Shown: piece after piece, positions 36,213 through 46,104 of the stretch
Layout: the number at the start of each line of letters is the position of its first letter
Position numbering within the stretch: the stretch's first letter is position 1
Position numbers and translations under genes: made by a program
The notes under the pieces: generated by a model
Database searches by the model: none
What the model was told of the DNA's origin: nothing
The model's input: only the letters and a program-made list of their open reading frames with translations
Source: Schistosoma mansoni
Lineage: Eukaryota; Platyhelminthes; Trematoda; Strigeidida; Schistosomatidae
DNA: 64,000 nt
Reading direction: 5' to 3'
NCBI RefSeq assembly: GCF_000237925.1
Contig: NC_031496.1
Coordinates: forward strand, 17,008,245-17,072,244

Positions 36213-38559
36213 CTGGAGTTAAGGAAATAACCCAACAAAAAATATTACAGTGGAAAGTTGAATTAAATTGTTGAATTGCTACCCTACCCAGTAAAATACT
36301 TTAATTTACTGGGTAATTATTATTTACTCAAAGATAATAAAATACACTGGATGGGTGGCGTTAATAGTTAGTGCCTGACTACTAACAACCTCAGTTTTTC
36401 TCGCTGTATTATTTGGTTTAACCACCAAAGCAGAAACTAGTCTTCTAGTGGCTCGAAGTGAAATACATAAATATTTGCTTGTTAAATCTGCTTTTACGCT
36501 TGAATTGTAAACTTGCAACAGGAGCAATCACGTCCAGTCACATATTTACGAAAAAGATTACACGAAAGTTAGGTATGTTTCTGAAACTGCTATGTTAAAT
36601 AGCAAAACAATAGACTAAAGAAATTAATAGTTGACAAATTACCCTTTGGATAGTATGTGACGTTAATATGACTTCCTAAACATTTTATCACAATAACGAA
36701 TCTGCGTCACTTGTTCGGGGATATTATTTAGTCTACTAAAATAACTAGAAACCTTGAAAATAACCGAATAGAAAAATCCACATCAAATAGAACAACTATT
36801 GAAGTGCCCACAAAAAGGAAAGTGATACGCAAGAGGCAAAACCAAATGACTATACAATGGTACTAAAGAATCTCAATGTACGTTATTACCAGCCATAAAT
36901 AATGGGGTACTCGTAAAGTATGAGTGAGTATGGACATATGTTACTGAGTTATCCAACTGGTTGCAAACACTCCGTATGTAAAAACTAGAAAGGTTAGTTT
37001 GCAATGCGACTTGCCTATGCTTTGAAGTTTCATAACTTTCGATTACGTATTTTGTTCTATTTTAATCTTAAACAATATAAGTGGAGATAAATCATGACAG
37101 GATACTACCTAACTCAGGACGCATTGCTGCATGACAGTGAAATAGGTAAGAAGAGGTTTAAGAAAAAACTTTAGCAGTAAATAAATTCAATTTACATAGT
37201 CATTGATGCTTGGTATGATCAGTAGAGGGGACAAGCTTTTTGGTTGATTTATGTGAGAGCCCTAATGAATGTATGTGCGTTAACGTACCTTACTATCCTA
37301 TGCCTTATAGATGGTTTCTTATTACTTTTAGTATTGAAAAATCACTGCCAAGTGGACTGAGCCATGTTAGTAGGTGTAGACTATCTGGTTGGTATCCGCG
37401 AGATGATAGCGATTGGCTGTTTAGAGACCTTGAATGACATGACTCAAAATCGTTTGCAATAGCGAAGGTGCATTTACTCTTCGTGTTCTGCTAAATTCTA
37501 ATCTTCTGAATTCATATTCCTAGCTTTTTTCTCTTTTCAAATTTATTTCACTGGATTACACTCCCTGAATAACATCTTCGAACCCTGGTCTTTCCTATTA
37601 CTGCTTATACTCTTACTACCTCTACCACTATGGGATTTCAATCGACAATTATACCTCTGTGCTAATGTGATATGGCAACGCGAACTGATGTACGTACGTC
37701 TGAAGTTCTACGTTGTTGCTGAGTGACCAAATGCTAAATATCGAAACCAGTCTACAAGGGTTATTCCTAAACTTTCCACATGTCTGTCTGAATTATTGCC
37801 ATTTAGGATCTCAATGCTTTAATTAACAAGTATACAGAAGTTAAATGTTAGAAATACGTTAAACCAATTACTTTCTGGACGTAGTTTAGTCCTATCGCAC
37901 ACTGCAACACTACAGTACTTACCGTTACTACAACTATCTCTTAACCTGACAGTTACATCTGACCCTCGGTAGTTATGTGCTGATGTCCGACAGAATTAAA
38001 GAGTTGGGACTGAATTAATTTTAAAAGGAATCGGCGCGAAGAAGACCAGTCCCGTTTGTCCCAGTTATTTTACTTTGGAATAAGTAAGGTAGAAACGACA
38101 GGTGCAATCATAACAAGCGGGCAATAATAGGAAGAAAAATGGTGAAATTCACAATGATGAAGAACCAGTACGGGTATTATCATGCTGTCTGACTTTCGGT
38201 CTCCACCTACGAGATATATATATCTTAAAGATAATTTTGCACGTTGTCACAAAATATACATATTCATATATATACCATATCACGATATATTCCACCCTTT
38301 TGAAAGAAAACTACATTTCGTCACTTAGATCATAGATACCGATCTTAAGTACCTTCAAGATCATACAAACCTGTTGATATATGCAAGGAAACGTCATGAC
38401 CCATTAACTGAGTTACATTTATGTAGAATGCATCGATATCAAGCTACCGAAAAGGAGGACAAGCACTTAGGTTTAAATGAAACGACGTTCGGTGTTGATA
38501 CCGCTTGGCATTACTCATGTGTGAAGACAATTAATTAATAGCATTGTTAGATTACTCAC
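36213..38559 (-). other. Intron of the PAM2 gene
   Basis: 2.3 kb. It contains a plus-strand RTE LINE tail (37339-37730) and a small perfect hairpin (11-bp stem ACCCAGTAAAA/TTTTACTGGGT type, 36286-36296 with 36304-36314) about 75 bp upstream of the exon 2 acceptor. Otherwise nothing recognised. Confidence 0.6.
37339..37730 (+). mobile_element. 3' end of RTE-like LINE (5'-truncated copy)
   Basis: Same 3'-terminal segment as 21964-22428 and, inverted, 44981-45360 (ACTGAGCCATGTTAGTAGG through GAAGTTCTACGTTG). It is more diverged than the 22-kb copy. It lies antisense to its host gene. Confidence 0.8.
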
Positions 38560-38718
38560 TTTTCTTATTTGTGCTTGAACCTCTCCTAGAGGTAAATTGA
38601 AAATATCCTCAACTATAGTTCTCATCTCTGACAAAGTTCTTTCTTTTATAACTGCCAATGGTACAAACTCCTTTGCATTTCGGTCAAGTTTTGAAGATAC
38701 TGGTTTGCAGTCAGACAT
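38560..38718 (-). CDS. PAM2-motif protein, exon 1 (53 aa)
   Basis: The start codon is at 38718-38716, two bases downstream of a strong acceptor (TTTTTTTTAG). Residues 10-20 (KLDRNAKEFVP) match the PAM2 consensus L-N-x-x-A-x-E-F-x-P, with Asp in place of Asn. PAM2 binds the MLLE domain of poly(A)-binding protein. The exon ends at a GTGAGT donor in phase 0, and the next exon on this strand (36212) opens in phase 0, so the two join as a 398-aa protein. The domain order (PAM2 then a helical region) suggests a PAIP1/MIF4G-type translation regulator, but this is inference from layout only. The gene directly follows V-ATPase F on the same strand. Confidence 0.7.
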
Positions 38719-38720
38719 TT

Positions 38721-38722
38721 CT
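38721..38722 (-). promoter_or_regulatory. Splice acceptor just before the PAM2 gene ATG
   Basis: A minus-strand polypyrimidine run (eight T) followed by AG, then AA-ATG. It is placed 136 bp after the V-ATPase F stop, where a cis-spliced first exon would have to overlap that gene. A spliced-leader trans-splice site fits better; flatworms are known to trans-splice. Confidence 0.55.
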
Positions 38723-38858
38723 AAAAAAAACTACATACATTAGAGTATCTCAGTAAGAAACATTCAGAACAAGAAGTGCGAATGAAAATATATATTAAAC
38801 AAATCAGAAAGTAACATATTATGCGGGAAAAGTTATGATTAAGTCCATATTATATGCT

Positions 38859-39227
38859 CTAACGAAAATCTTCAGCACTAAACAAGCCTTTTGCTCTTTT
38901 TAAAATAGTGTCTTTGCTGGCATCGTACGGAATATCACGGTTGGGTATTTCCAATATGGCCGGTATGGCAACATTGTGGGAGTCTATAAGATGACGAATC
39001 ATTTCGGCAACATTTTGTACGATTAAGATAATAGCAATATCATCTCGTCCTACAAATGTTCGAAACACATCTTCAACATCAATTAACGATGTGTTTTTAT
39101 CAACAACAAAGAAATTAGGTCTTCGGTTTTTATCAACTTCCCCGGTTCCACTAAGCAGAAACCCGGTACATGTGTCTTCATCTCCTATTACCGCAATTAA
39201 CTTCCCACGAGCAGCGGAAACAGCCAT
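38859..39227 (-). CDS. ATP6V1F: V-type proton ATPase subunit F (122 aa)
   Basis: A small subunit of the V1 sector on the central rotor stalk of the vacuolar H+-ATPase, which acidifies endo-lysosomal compartments and parasite surface/gut compartments. The protein is complete and intronless. It has [19 protein letters not shown] near the N-terminus, [13 protein letters not shown], the core [19 protein letters not shown], and the family C-terminus [24 protein letters not shown]. Length equals the usual ~120 aa. I chose the internal Met at 39227 because upstream in-frame residues (to 39317) do not resemble the family. It lies 140 bp upstream of the PAM2 gene on the same strand, and I saw no clear AATAAA in the gap. 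Confidence 0.97.
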   Translation of the reverse strand: MAVSAARGKLIAVIGDEDTCTGFLLSGTGEVDKNRRPNFFVVDKNTSLIDVEDVFRTFVGRDDIAIILIVQNVAEMIRHLIDSHNVAIPAILEIPNRDIPYDASKDTILKRAKGLFSAEDFR

Positions 39228-39660
39228 TCGCAAATCAACTAATATGAGCGCTGTAGATCTCACACAATGTTTGTACTGAGAAGTAACGTGTACAAACAAA
39301 GGCTTTGTTAGCTCCAAAAAGTGGTTTCATAAGTTTTAAACTTAATGAAAATGTGTTCATTAGTTCTTTTATTATTATTTTATGGAGAGTCAATTGAATC
39401 ACCCTCAGGTTTCGGGTAGCAGAAATTACAAAGTATCAGTACTTTGAGATATGTCCCAAAATTGAAACGTATTTATGAATATTTTGATATTTCAGAAGAA
39501 ACTAAATATTTATACTTAGGCGTTGATTTCTACTAAGGGATAATAGCCTGTACAGGATATTAGAAGGAATTCTGAGAGTAAATAATGATGATTGTCTCAG
39601 AATAAGGCTCCTACCCTACTTAAGATGTCATGGAACTAAAGTGGATTATTCGTACTTGAT
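39228..39660. other. Upstream flank of V-ATPase F
   Basis: AT-rich spacer between the V-ATPase F start and a LINE. It must hold its promoter or 5' acceptor; no motif is clear. Confidence 0.4.
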
Positions 39661-39661
39661 G

Positions 39662-40216
39662 GAGAAGAAGTTTTCCCGAGTTTTTGATCTGTATTTATCA
39701 ACTTTGACCGTGGATACTTCGTCCCGAAGGTCATAATTATGTGAGTCTTCGGAGAGAACTATATTCCATGTGGAATAAGTAAGGTTTTTGAGGAGTTCGA
39801 AATAGAGAATGAAATCGAACCTAAGCTTTCTTTTCCAGAGGGGTTCTAGTCATAAGATATGGCATCTGGATCTGTAGTCAGTGAGTTGGTCGTTCTTAAG
39901 TATTTTGCGAGTGAAATCTCTTTGTATTCTTTGCACCTTAATTATATCGGATAGGCGTGGGCCGGAAAATAAGAAAGAGCAGTATTCGACGATGGGTCTT
40001 ACACGGACTTTGTAAATAATGATTTTAGTTTCGTTTTTAAAGACATTGCGAAGAATGAAGCCAAGCAATCTCCGCATTTGAGATGAATTAGTTGAGATAT
40101 GTTCTGAGAAGTTAAGACTGTCTGAGTAATGTACCCTTAGATCAGTTACTGATGTTAGTCTGGGCAGTTTGTTCTTGTCAAGTGCTAGTTTTATTCTGAG
40201 AGACGTGTCTCCAATA
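39662..40216 (-). pseudogene. LINE reverse transcriptase, thumb and C-terminus
   Basis: Continues the palm after the LTR-element insertion: DTSLRIKLALDKNKLPRL, VTDLRVHYSDSLNFSEHI, RPIVEYCSFLFSGPRL and IQRDFTRKILKNDQLTDYR. The first residues of the open frame (beyond 40222) belong to the LTR of the inserted element, not to the LINE. Confidence 0.85.
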
Positions 40217-40221
40217 CATAG

Positions 40222-40387
40222 TGTGATGTTTAAACAAATCAATGATTTCTTTGTATTGAGGACTGTTGTAATTTCGAATTCCAAATACAATACATTCGTT
40301 CTTGCTCATTTAATACTTCTTGATTAAATTGCGTTATTCCTGGGATTACTAGTTTATACTACAATTCAAATACTTCTGATCATCATA
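40222..40387 (+). repeat. Left LTR of the gag-only element
   Basis: Matches 42095-42261 end to end, with scattered substitutions and one 1-base gap. The inner boundary is set by the TGG of the presumed primer-binding site. Confidence 0.8.
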
Positions 40388-40388
40388 T

Positions 40389-40406
40389 TGGCGTCGCGAT
40401 TGAGCC
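40389..40406 (+). other. Putative primer-binding site
   Basis: TGGCGTCGCGATTGAGCC, beginning with TGG (complement of a tRNA CCA end) directly after the left LTR. The tRNA was not identified. Confidence 0.5.
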
Positions 40407-40407
40407 T

Positions 40408-41640
40408 GTGATGGAACGGTTGGATATAAATTCAGGTTTTAATGCTTTTGAGGAGTACAAGGAGAGTTTCAAAATCTGGGCTATGACCAAGGAAGATGAT
40501 GAAGATTTTAATATTGTAGCCCATTTCCTTACATTCATCGGAAAAGAAGCATACAGCCTTATAAAGACTTTAGCACTTCCAGACAAACCGATTTCACTCC
40601 CCTATGCAACTCTCAAGCAACTACTGTTGGATCATGTAAAGTATACAAATTCCGAATGCGGTAAGAAAGGAAAATCCGATAAAATGACTCGTCAGAACAT
40701 CAGGAATTCCACTTCTTCAAATAGTCGTCGTAGTTCGATGCGTAATCAAAGTTATTCAGATAATACTTCATTGAGTTGTGAGACAGTCCATGATGATGAG
40801 CACGAGTTTAGTAAATGCATGTTCTGCGGCAAGTTTCACCCATGTAATTCATGTATATTTCGTAATTCCAAATGCTTTAAATGTGGTAAAACTGTACACA
40901 TTCAGTCAGTTTGTAATACCATGGTCCATTTCGCTGAAAGTAATGCTAAGATGGATGCTTCTAATGATCAGTTATCTTTATCTAAAAATGTTATAACGTC
41001 ATATAACAGTCCAGAGTTGAATGAAACCCAGAATCATTATGAGACAAAAATTTTTAGTCAACAATCTTATCGGATTTCTCATGCTATTGTGCCAGATATG
41101 GTTTGTCGTAATAATTCACATACTTCTGATGAAATTTCTTACAACTCTGAAAATAATATGTTGAATGAGTCGAATCGTGATGAAAAACCAGATTCAGTCT
41201 TGGATGCTGATTTTCCTAATGATCCATTATTCTCTAATGAAACTCTTAATGAATTCGAGGGAAATATTTCAGAAAAATCAAATTCTGATGTCACATAAAA
41301 TGCTATTCATCGTCACAATGGATTTATCTCCAGTGATATTTTTAATGAATGTGACAAGTATGTTCCTAATGAGTCGAATTCTAGTCATATTTCTGATGTT
41401 ATTGTATCAGATATTGCATATTCTCACGAACAATGTTTGTTGAGTAGAATCCCTAGTCAGTGGTATAATGAATCAGAGGGAATAGTAAGTTTACCTGAAG
41501 CAATCAGAGGACCAGTGTGCCCAGATGTAGAGTTTGCACAGTCAGAGAATCCAAATCAAGTCCAAGATTATCCTAATGAGTATGACGCAGGTAAATGTTT
41601 TCCATTCCATTGCTTCGCAGGTAAATCAAGTCTAGATTAA
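40408..41640 (+). pseudogene. Gag-like protein with CCHC knuckle, one in-frame stop
   Basis: The first 296 codons have a capsid-like helical region (FNAFEEYKESFKIWAMTKED, NIVAHFLTFIGKEAYSLIKT). A Ser/Arg linker follows, then a Cys/His block CMFCGKFHPCNSC and a perfect knuckle CFKCGKTVHIQSVC (C-X2-C-X4-H-X4-C), then an Asn/Ser/Asp-rich tail. A TAA at 41296-41298 interrupts the frame, but the same frame stays open for 113 more codons with the same composition, to a TAA at 41638-41640. The lower-frame ORFs over this region are shadows. No protease motif is seen after the stop. Confidence 0.75.
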
Positions 41641-42094
41641 TCACTTGCGTTAATTACATATATCAATGCATATCTATCTGTGTATTCTAATATGAATAAC
41701 AAAAAGAATATGTATCATAATTTTTATTCAAGTCAAAGTCACATGGTGGAATACCTCAAATTATATATCAGTGTTTATCCCCGAATACTCACATGTAGTA
41801 AACGATGCGTGAGATTTGAGATAATGCAAATCGGTAACGTCATATTGGCTAAAACATTGCGACGTAAGGACCCAACATTATTTCGTGGGGGAGGGTATTG
41901 TTGAAAGTCTATGATGCGAATTCTAAATATTAATGGTTTCACTACACGATGATTGTATACAATTCCAGAACCCAGGTGATCTAGATAAAACAGAGCCTAC
42001 ATTCAATACACTGTCGAACAGACGTAAGATGAACTTAAGAAGAAAACATACGATCGATTACAGACATTTACACTCCAATTTGAGCTGTGGAAGA

Positions 42095-42261
42095 TCTGAT
42101 GTTTAAATAAATCAATGACTTCTTTGTATTGAGGACTGTTGTAATTTTGAATTCCAAATACATCACATTCGCTCCGGCTCATTTAATACTTCTTGATTAA
42201 ATTGCGTTATTCCTGGGATTACTAGTTTATACTACAATTTCAAATACTTCTGATTATCATA
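42095..42261 (+). repeat. Right LTR of the gag-only element
   Basis: The right copy of the 166-bp repeat; it abuts the CATAG duplication. Roughly 10% divergence from the left copy suggests the insertion is not recent. Confidence 0.8.
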
Positions 42262-43231
42262 CATAGCCAACTCCATTTCTCTGTGCCGAGCTCTAACCTC
42301 CAGCGTTTGCACCAGTCGTTTACCATGTTGAGTTCATGATGGATTGTTTGCATATTACTAGGTACATAGCAAATGTCAGATTTACAGATGATTTTTAAGT
42401 CATCAGCGTAGAGGTAGGTCTTACCTGTAGTAAAGCACTCGCATATATTGTTGATGTAGATTATAAAGAGCAATGAACCCAAGGCACTACCCTGCAAAAC
42501 ACCAGTGGTTATTGGTCGAGATGTAGATGTTGTAGAGTTAATCTTGGTTATTTGATATCTGTTTGTGAGGAAAGACTTGATCCATTGCAATAGGGGGTTT
42601 GTAATTCCAATTGACCGAAGTCTGTTGGTTAGAAGATTATGAGGTGCTTTATCAAAGGCTTTCTTTATATAGAATTATAGTATAACCACTAGTTTTCTCT
42701 GGTCACGTATGCGAGTAACCTCGTTAAAGAAGTCTATCAGACATGTACTGCAGGACATTGTTCTAGTGAAGCCATTATGTGACGGGTCTATTAGATCTTC
42801 CTTAAGTAGGTGATCAGATAGTTGACTTTGTATCACTTTTTCCATTATGCGTGATATAACTGGAGTGATATTTATAGGTCTGTAGTTTTTGAAAAGGTTT
42901 CTCGGTCCTGATTTGTATTTGGGAAGAACACACGTTATCTTCCAGGCTTCGGGATATGTACCCGCCTCTAAAGATAGTGTGTATATTTTGAGTAATAACG
43001 TCTGTTTATCCGGTCCTGACATTTTATGGAGGATTGACGGAATGTCATCGGCACCAGAACTAGCATTCGGCTTAACGGTTTTGATGGCGGTGTGTATAAT
43101 CTCAATATCAACGTTTGTGGTGCTAAGACAATGTTTGCTGATCCACTTTGTGTTAAGATCTGTGGCATGAGTTGTATTCCCGTTGTGGGAAAACCATTCA
43201 CGTAACAGTTCGCATATGACGGTTTAGTCAT
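42262..43231 (-). pseudogene. LINE reverse transcriptase, fingers and palm
   Basis: Words: TYPEAWKITCVLPKYKSG, NYRPINITPVISRIMEKVIQ, HNGFTRTMSCSTCLIDF, SVLQGSALGSLLF-like and the catalytic TYLYADDLKIICKSD (about 42412-42370), which is intact. At least one frameshift separates 42675 from 42590 (the D-F-x-K-A-F region, with a stop near 42670). The open frame at 42968-43231 upstream is the degraded linker. Confidence 0.85.
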
Positions 43232-43254
43232 AATACGTCACGCCATCGTGCGAA

Positions 43255-43700
43255 AATAAAACTCTTAAGTATTGGTGGAAAATTTTACAATGAATCGGGT
43301 CAAAAACATGTTTCAACTTCACCGGTGCGTGGTTTGTTTTGAAGGCATTTCAATCACATTAGATGTATGACTTCACACCATAAGGTACCTATACTCGTAG
43401 GTCTTTAACAACTTCAACACCTTTAGAGAGGCGTTACCCGAAATGTATGTATGGTGTGCCACATGTCTCAGATGGACTAAATTACACTTTGAAGGGTTGA
43501 AAAGAAGCCAGTTATTATCCGCCAAGCTTTGAAGTCGAGTTAGGTCTTTCTGAAGTGAGTGCTTATAATCCTGGTTCAGAACTTCTCTTCAATGTTCAAC
43601 ATCGTCAGTGCACATTAATAACTCAGACAATACATGCTGAAGATTATTTACACAAAATCAGACGGAGTATAGGTCATGGCTCTGAACTCTGAGTGACTTC
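43255..43700 (-). pseudogene. CR1-like LINE reverse transcriptase fragment (second family)
   Basis: On the minus strand the words HSLQKDLTRLQSLADNNWL and PSKCNLVHL match the post-YADD helix of CR1-type RT, the same place as [16 protein letters not shown] in the 20.7-kb element. It continues to about 43255 in broken frames. It is a separate LINE relic that abuts the 39.7-43.2 kb element. Confidence 0.65.
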
Positions 43701-43719
43701 AGCAGGACATTCTGTAACC

Positions 43720-44209
43720 TTATAAAAAGTAAACTTCATCTTTATCTTCAAAATTCGGTCATCCAAGGGTTAATTAGACTTTCTAGCACTATAATTTAGT
43801 TAGAATCCTAAAATGGAGACTTTGAACAGAGTCTACTTATCAGAATACTAGCTTGAAGTACAAAGTTGAATAATTACTGCTCTGAATGAAGATCTCAAAT
43901 TTATTGGACTGGCTAGTAATGCGATAACTGCTGGTATCCAGAAACCCTACTGCCCCGAGACAAAAACACTCACTCAAACTACAAGATGTACAAATCCACA
44001 AGTAATTAACACACTGACTAGAATTAGTACACTCCTGTGGATAGACTGTCACAAACTGAACATAAAAGAATACCTTGAGTTGTACCGAAACAACAAGAAA
44101 TCAATTAGTATATACAATCACATGGCAAAGATATTGGATATAAGAGGTGCTTAAATTAACTGTAGCGTCACATTGTGTGCGATGTCCTTTCAGAGGAGCT
44201 ACTTTTAAA
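43720..44209 (+). other. Upstream flank of PPP6C
   Basis: Contains the presumed promoter/5' UTR. The only readable signal is the possible acceptor at 44192-44193. Confidence 0.35.
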
Positions 44210-44563
44210 ATGGACTTAGATGAGTGGATGTTTTGTGTCAAAACTTGTAAATACCTTCCAGAAAATGAACTCAGAAAATTATGCAGCTACGTTAGTGAGT
44301 TGCTGATTGAAGAGTGCAATGTACAGCCTGTTTCTTTCCCTGTTACTATATGTGGTGATATTCATGGACAGTTCTATGATCTTTTACAGTTATTTCGCAG
44401 AGGGGGCAAACTTCCTGACAGGAATTATATTTTCATGGGAGATTTTGTTGACCGTGGTTATTACAGCCTTGAAACTCTCACATTTCTTCTCGTTTTAAAA
44501 GCCAAGTATCCTGCACGAATAACATTATTGAGAGGAAACCATGAAAGTCGGCAAGTTACCCAG
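44210..44563 (+). CDS. PPP6C: Protein phosphatase 6 catalytic subunit, exon 1 (118 aa)
   Basis: Serine/threonine phosphatase of the PPP family, the catalytic subunit of PP6 holoenzymes with SAPS/ankyrin regulatory subunits. The sequence starts [21 protein letters not shown] and carries the metal-site signatures [23 protein letters not shown] and [11 protein letters not shown]6 rather than PP4/PP2A is indicated by [19 protein letters not shown] and the later exons. I chose the Met at 44210; an in-frame upstream Met (44147) adds a tail unlike the family, and an AG at 44192-44193 after TCCTTTC could be a trans- or cis-splice acceptor in between. The exon ends after Gln118 at GTAAAA, phase 0. Confidence 0.95.
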
Positions 44564-44684
44564 GTAAAATCTATGCTTCAACAGCCTTTTTGACCATGTT
44601 TCGTTAATATTCATCCCTTTTAATATGATCAGTCTATCCGCTTGACCAAGAAGTTTTGTATAAATGTAGGAGCAAGCTAAGCAA

Positions 44685-44720
44685 TTTCGGTGAGACTATA
44701 ATTTATGGACGACCTTTGAA
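44685..44720 (+). repeat. Partial copy of the MITE-like terminus
   Basis: The text CGGTGAGACTATAATTTATGGACGACC repeats the left terminus of the element at 50135 (CGGTGAGACTATAATTTGTGGACGACC). Confidence 0.6.
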
Positions 44721-45465
44721 CGAATCTTAAGTAATCTTAAGAAATATTAACCAATCAGTAAACAGTCAGTATAGAGTAAAAATATATACAAAATCAAAGA
44801 ATTAAAGTGGATACAATTTTTTTATATGGTCCAAAAACTATTCAGGGTTAGAATGATGAAGCACTTAAAGATCTATAACTGTTGATAAAGTGGCCCTATT
44901 ACAGGGTGTGAGCGTATGTGTGATTATATCGGCCGAATGTTTTTCCTTCAAGGTCGAAAAACTAATGAGAACACTCAATCAACGTAGAACTTCGTACGTA
45001 CGTACATCAGTTCTAGTTTCCATACCACATTAGCACAGATATGCAGTTGTCGATTCCAATCTCATAGTGATAGAGGTAGTAGAAGCATAAGCAGTAATCA
45101 GGAAGATTTGGGTTTGAAGATGTTATTCAATAAGTATGATTCAGTGAAATAAACTTGGAAAGAGAAAAAAGAAAAAAAAGACATGAAGAATTCAGAAGAT
45201 TAGAATTTGGGAGAACACAAAGAGTGGATGCACATGCACCATTGCAAACGATTTTGAGCCATGTCATCCAAGGTTTCTAACTATCGGTTGTTATCATCTC
45301 GCGGATCCCAACCAGGTAGTCTACACCTACCAACATGGCTCAGTCCACTTGTCAGTGACTTTATGGATTTTGTCATGTTTTGGTCTGGCCGACCCTAGCT
45401 TTCTCCCAACTTACTCCTACACCATGAAACATCGCATGTCGGGGCAGTCGGTGGTTGGGCATACG

Positions 45466-45600
45466 TCATACGTGTCCCAGCCATTTCAACCGATGAAGTT
45501 TCGCTACTTCATCAATCGATTTGCCATCCTTACCTAGTACCCGTTTCCTAACAACTGTATTACTTACTCGGTGGTCCCGGGATTTGCGAGCAATACTTCG
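45466..45600 (-). pseudogene. RTE-like LINE reverse transcriptase, C-terminal part
   Basis: Resumes the thumb after the R insertion: RSIARKSRDHRVSNTVVRKR and DEVAKLHRLKWLGHV, the usual end of this family. The residues R-S-I-A occur on both sides of the insertion because of the target-site duplication. Confidence 0.8.
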
Positions 45601-46104
45601 ATTATTATTACTATTTATTATTGGTACACATAAATATTGGTACAAGGAAGCACCAAATAAATATGCGCCGCACAAATCTCATTTGATTTGTGTGAGGGCT
45701 GTGGTACTGCCCGGGTGCCCAAACCGAAGGGGCCACACCCCGAGCCTTTGACCTAAAGGTCTATTCCACAAGGCAGTAGATCATCTTAAGGAGATGCAAT
45801 CCTATGGTAGCCGGTGACCAACGATTGGTTCATACGTCATTTGTTCCTTCAGGATACTGGAGCCCATGCGCACCATTGGTTTGGAATCAGGGTTTTCCAA
45901 CTCCCCTAGGTGAACTTTCCGTGTCCACCAACCCGGTTAAAGCGCCGGACATTCGCTTTTCGTCCTCTCACTTTTGTGAACAACACCGCCACGAGAAGGC
46001 GGTGAGTAGGACTTCCCTGACAGAGGCTATATATTCGCGTGAGAGCATTTCGAGAGGGAGAGCTGACTCTCCCTACCCTCGGCCGTACCAGTGCATTTGG
46101 GGGC
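45601..46104 (-). mobile_element. R retroposon, copy 5 (504 bp) inside the LINE
   Basis: Bounded by an 11-bp duplication with one mismatch (GCAATACTTCG at 45590-45600; GCAATGCTTCG at 46105-46115). Minus-strand head GCCCCCAAATGC at 46104 and an ATT/TAA-rich tail at 45601-45625. It inserted into the RT coding region of the LINE, so it is younger. Confidence 0.9.

Larger units (their letters stand above)
40222..42261 (+). mobile_element. Short gag-only LTR retrotransposon (2.0 kb)
   Basis: Terminal direct repeats of ~166 bp (40222-40387 and 42095-42261) have about 90% identity. A 5-bp target-site duplication, CATAG (40217-40221 and 42262-42266), interrupts a LINE open frame. A primer-binding-like TGGCGTCGCGATTGAGCC starts two bases after the left repeat (40389). 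Inside there is one gag-like frame and no protease, reverse transcriptase or integrase, so the element is non-autonomous. Ends are TGTGATG...ATCATA, i.e. not the standard TG...CA. A strong G-rich tract (GTGGGGGAGGG, about 41885-41896) lies ~200 bp inside the right repeat, leaving open that the true LTR is longer and the left copy is shortened. Confidence 0.85.
39662..43250 (-). mobile_element. CR1/jockey-like LINE, split by a gag-only LTR element
   Basis: Reverse transcriptase reads right to left: fingers (43022-42675), palm with YADD (42590-42262), then an interruption (42261-40222), then thumb and C-terminus (40216-39662). Excising the insert and one CATAG copy makes the RT reading frame run straight through the joint (W-L-C then I-G-D-T). 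The 5' endonuclease is missing. The 3' end is also cut at 39662, inside the words seen intact at 11750-11800 in the sister copy; a 3' truncation is unusual for LINEs and implies later rearrangement. Confidence 0.85.

Noticed and set aside
36324-36527. 67-codon minus frame as an extra exon of the PAM2 gene
   Set aside because: Exon 1 and exon 2 are both phase 0 and join directly; this frame lacks matching splice sites and conserved character.
40223-40310. LTR segment first read as LINE reverse transcriptase (MYLEFEITTV frame)
   Set aside because: The same text recurs at 42098-42175 as the right LTR, and the CATAG duplication places the boundary at 40222, so this is LTR, not RT.
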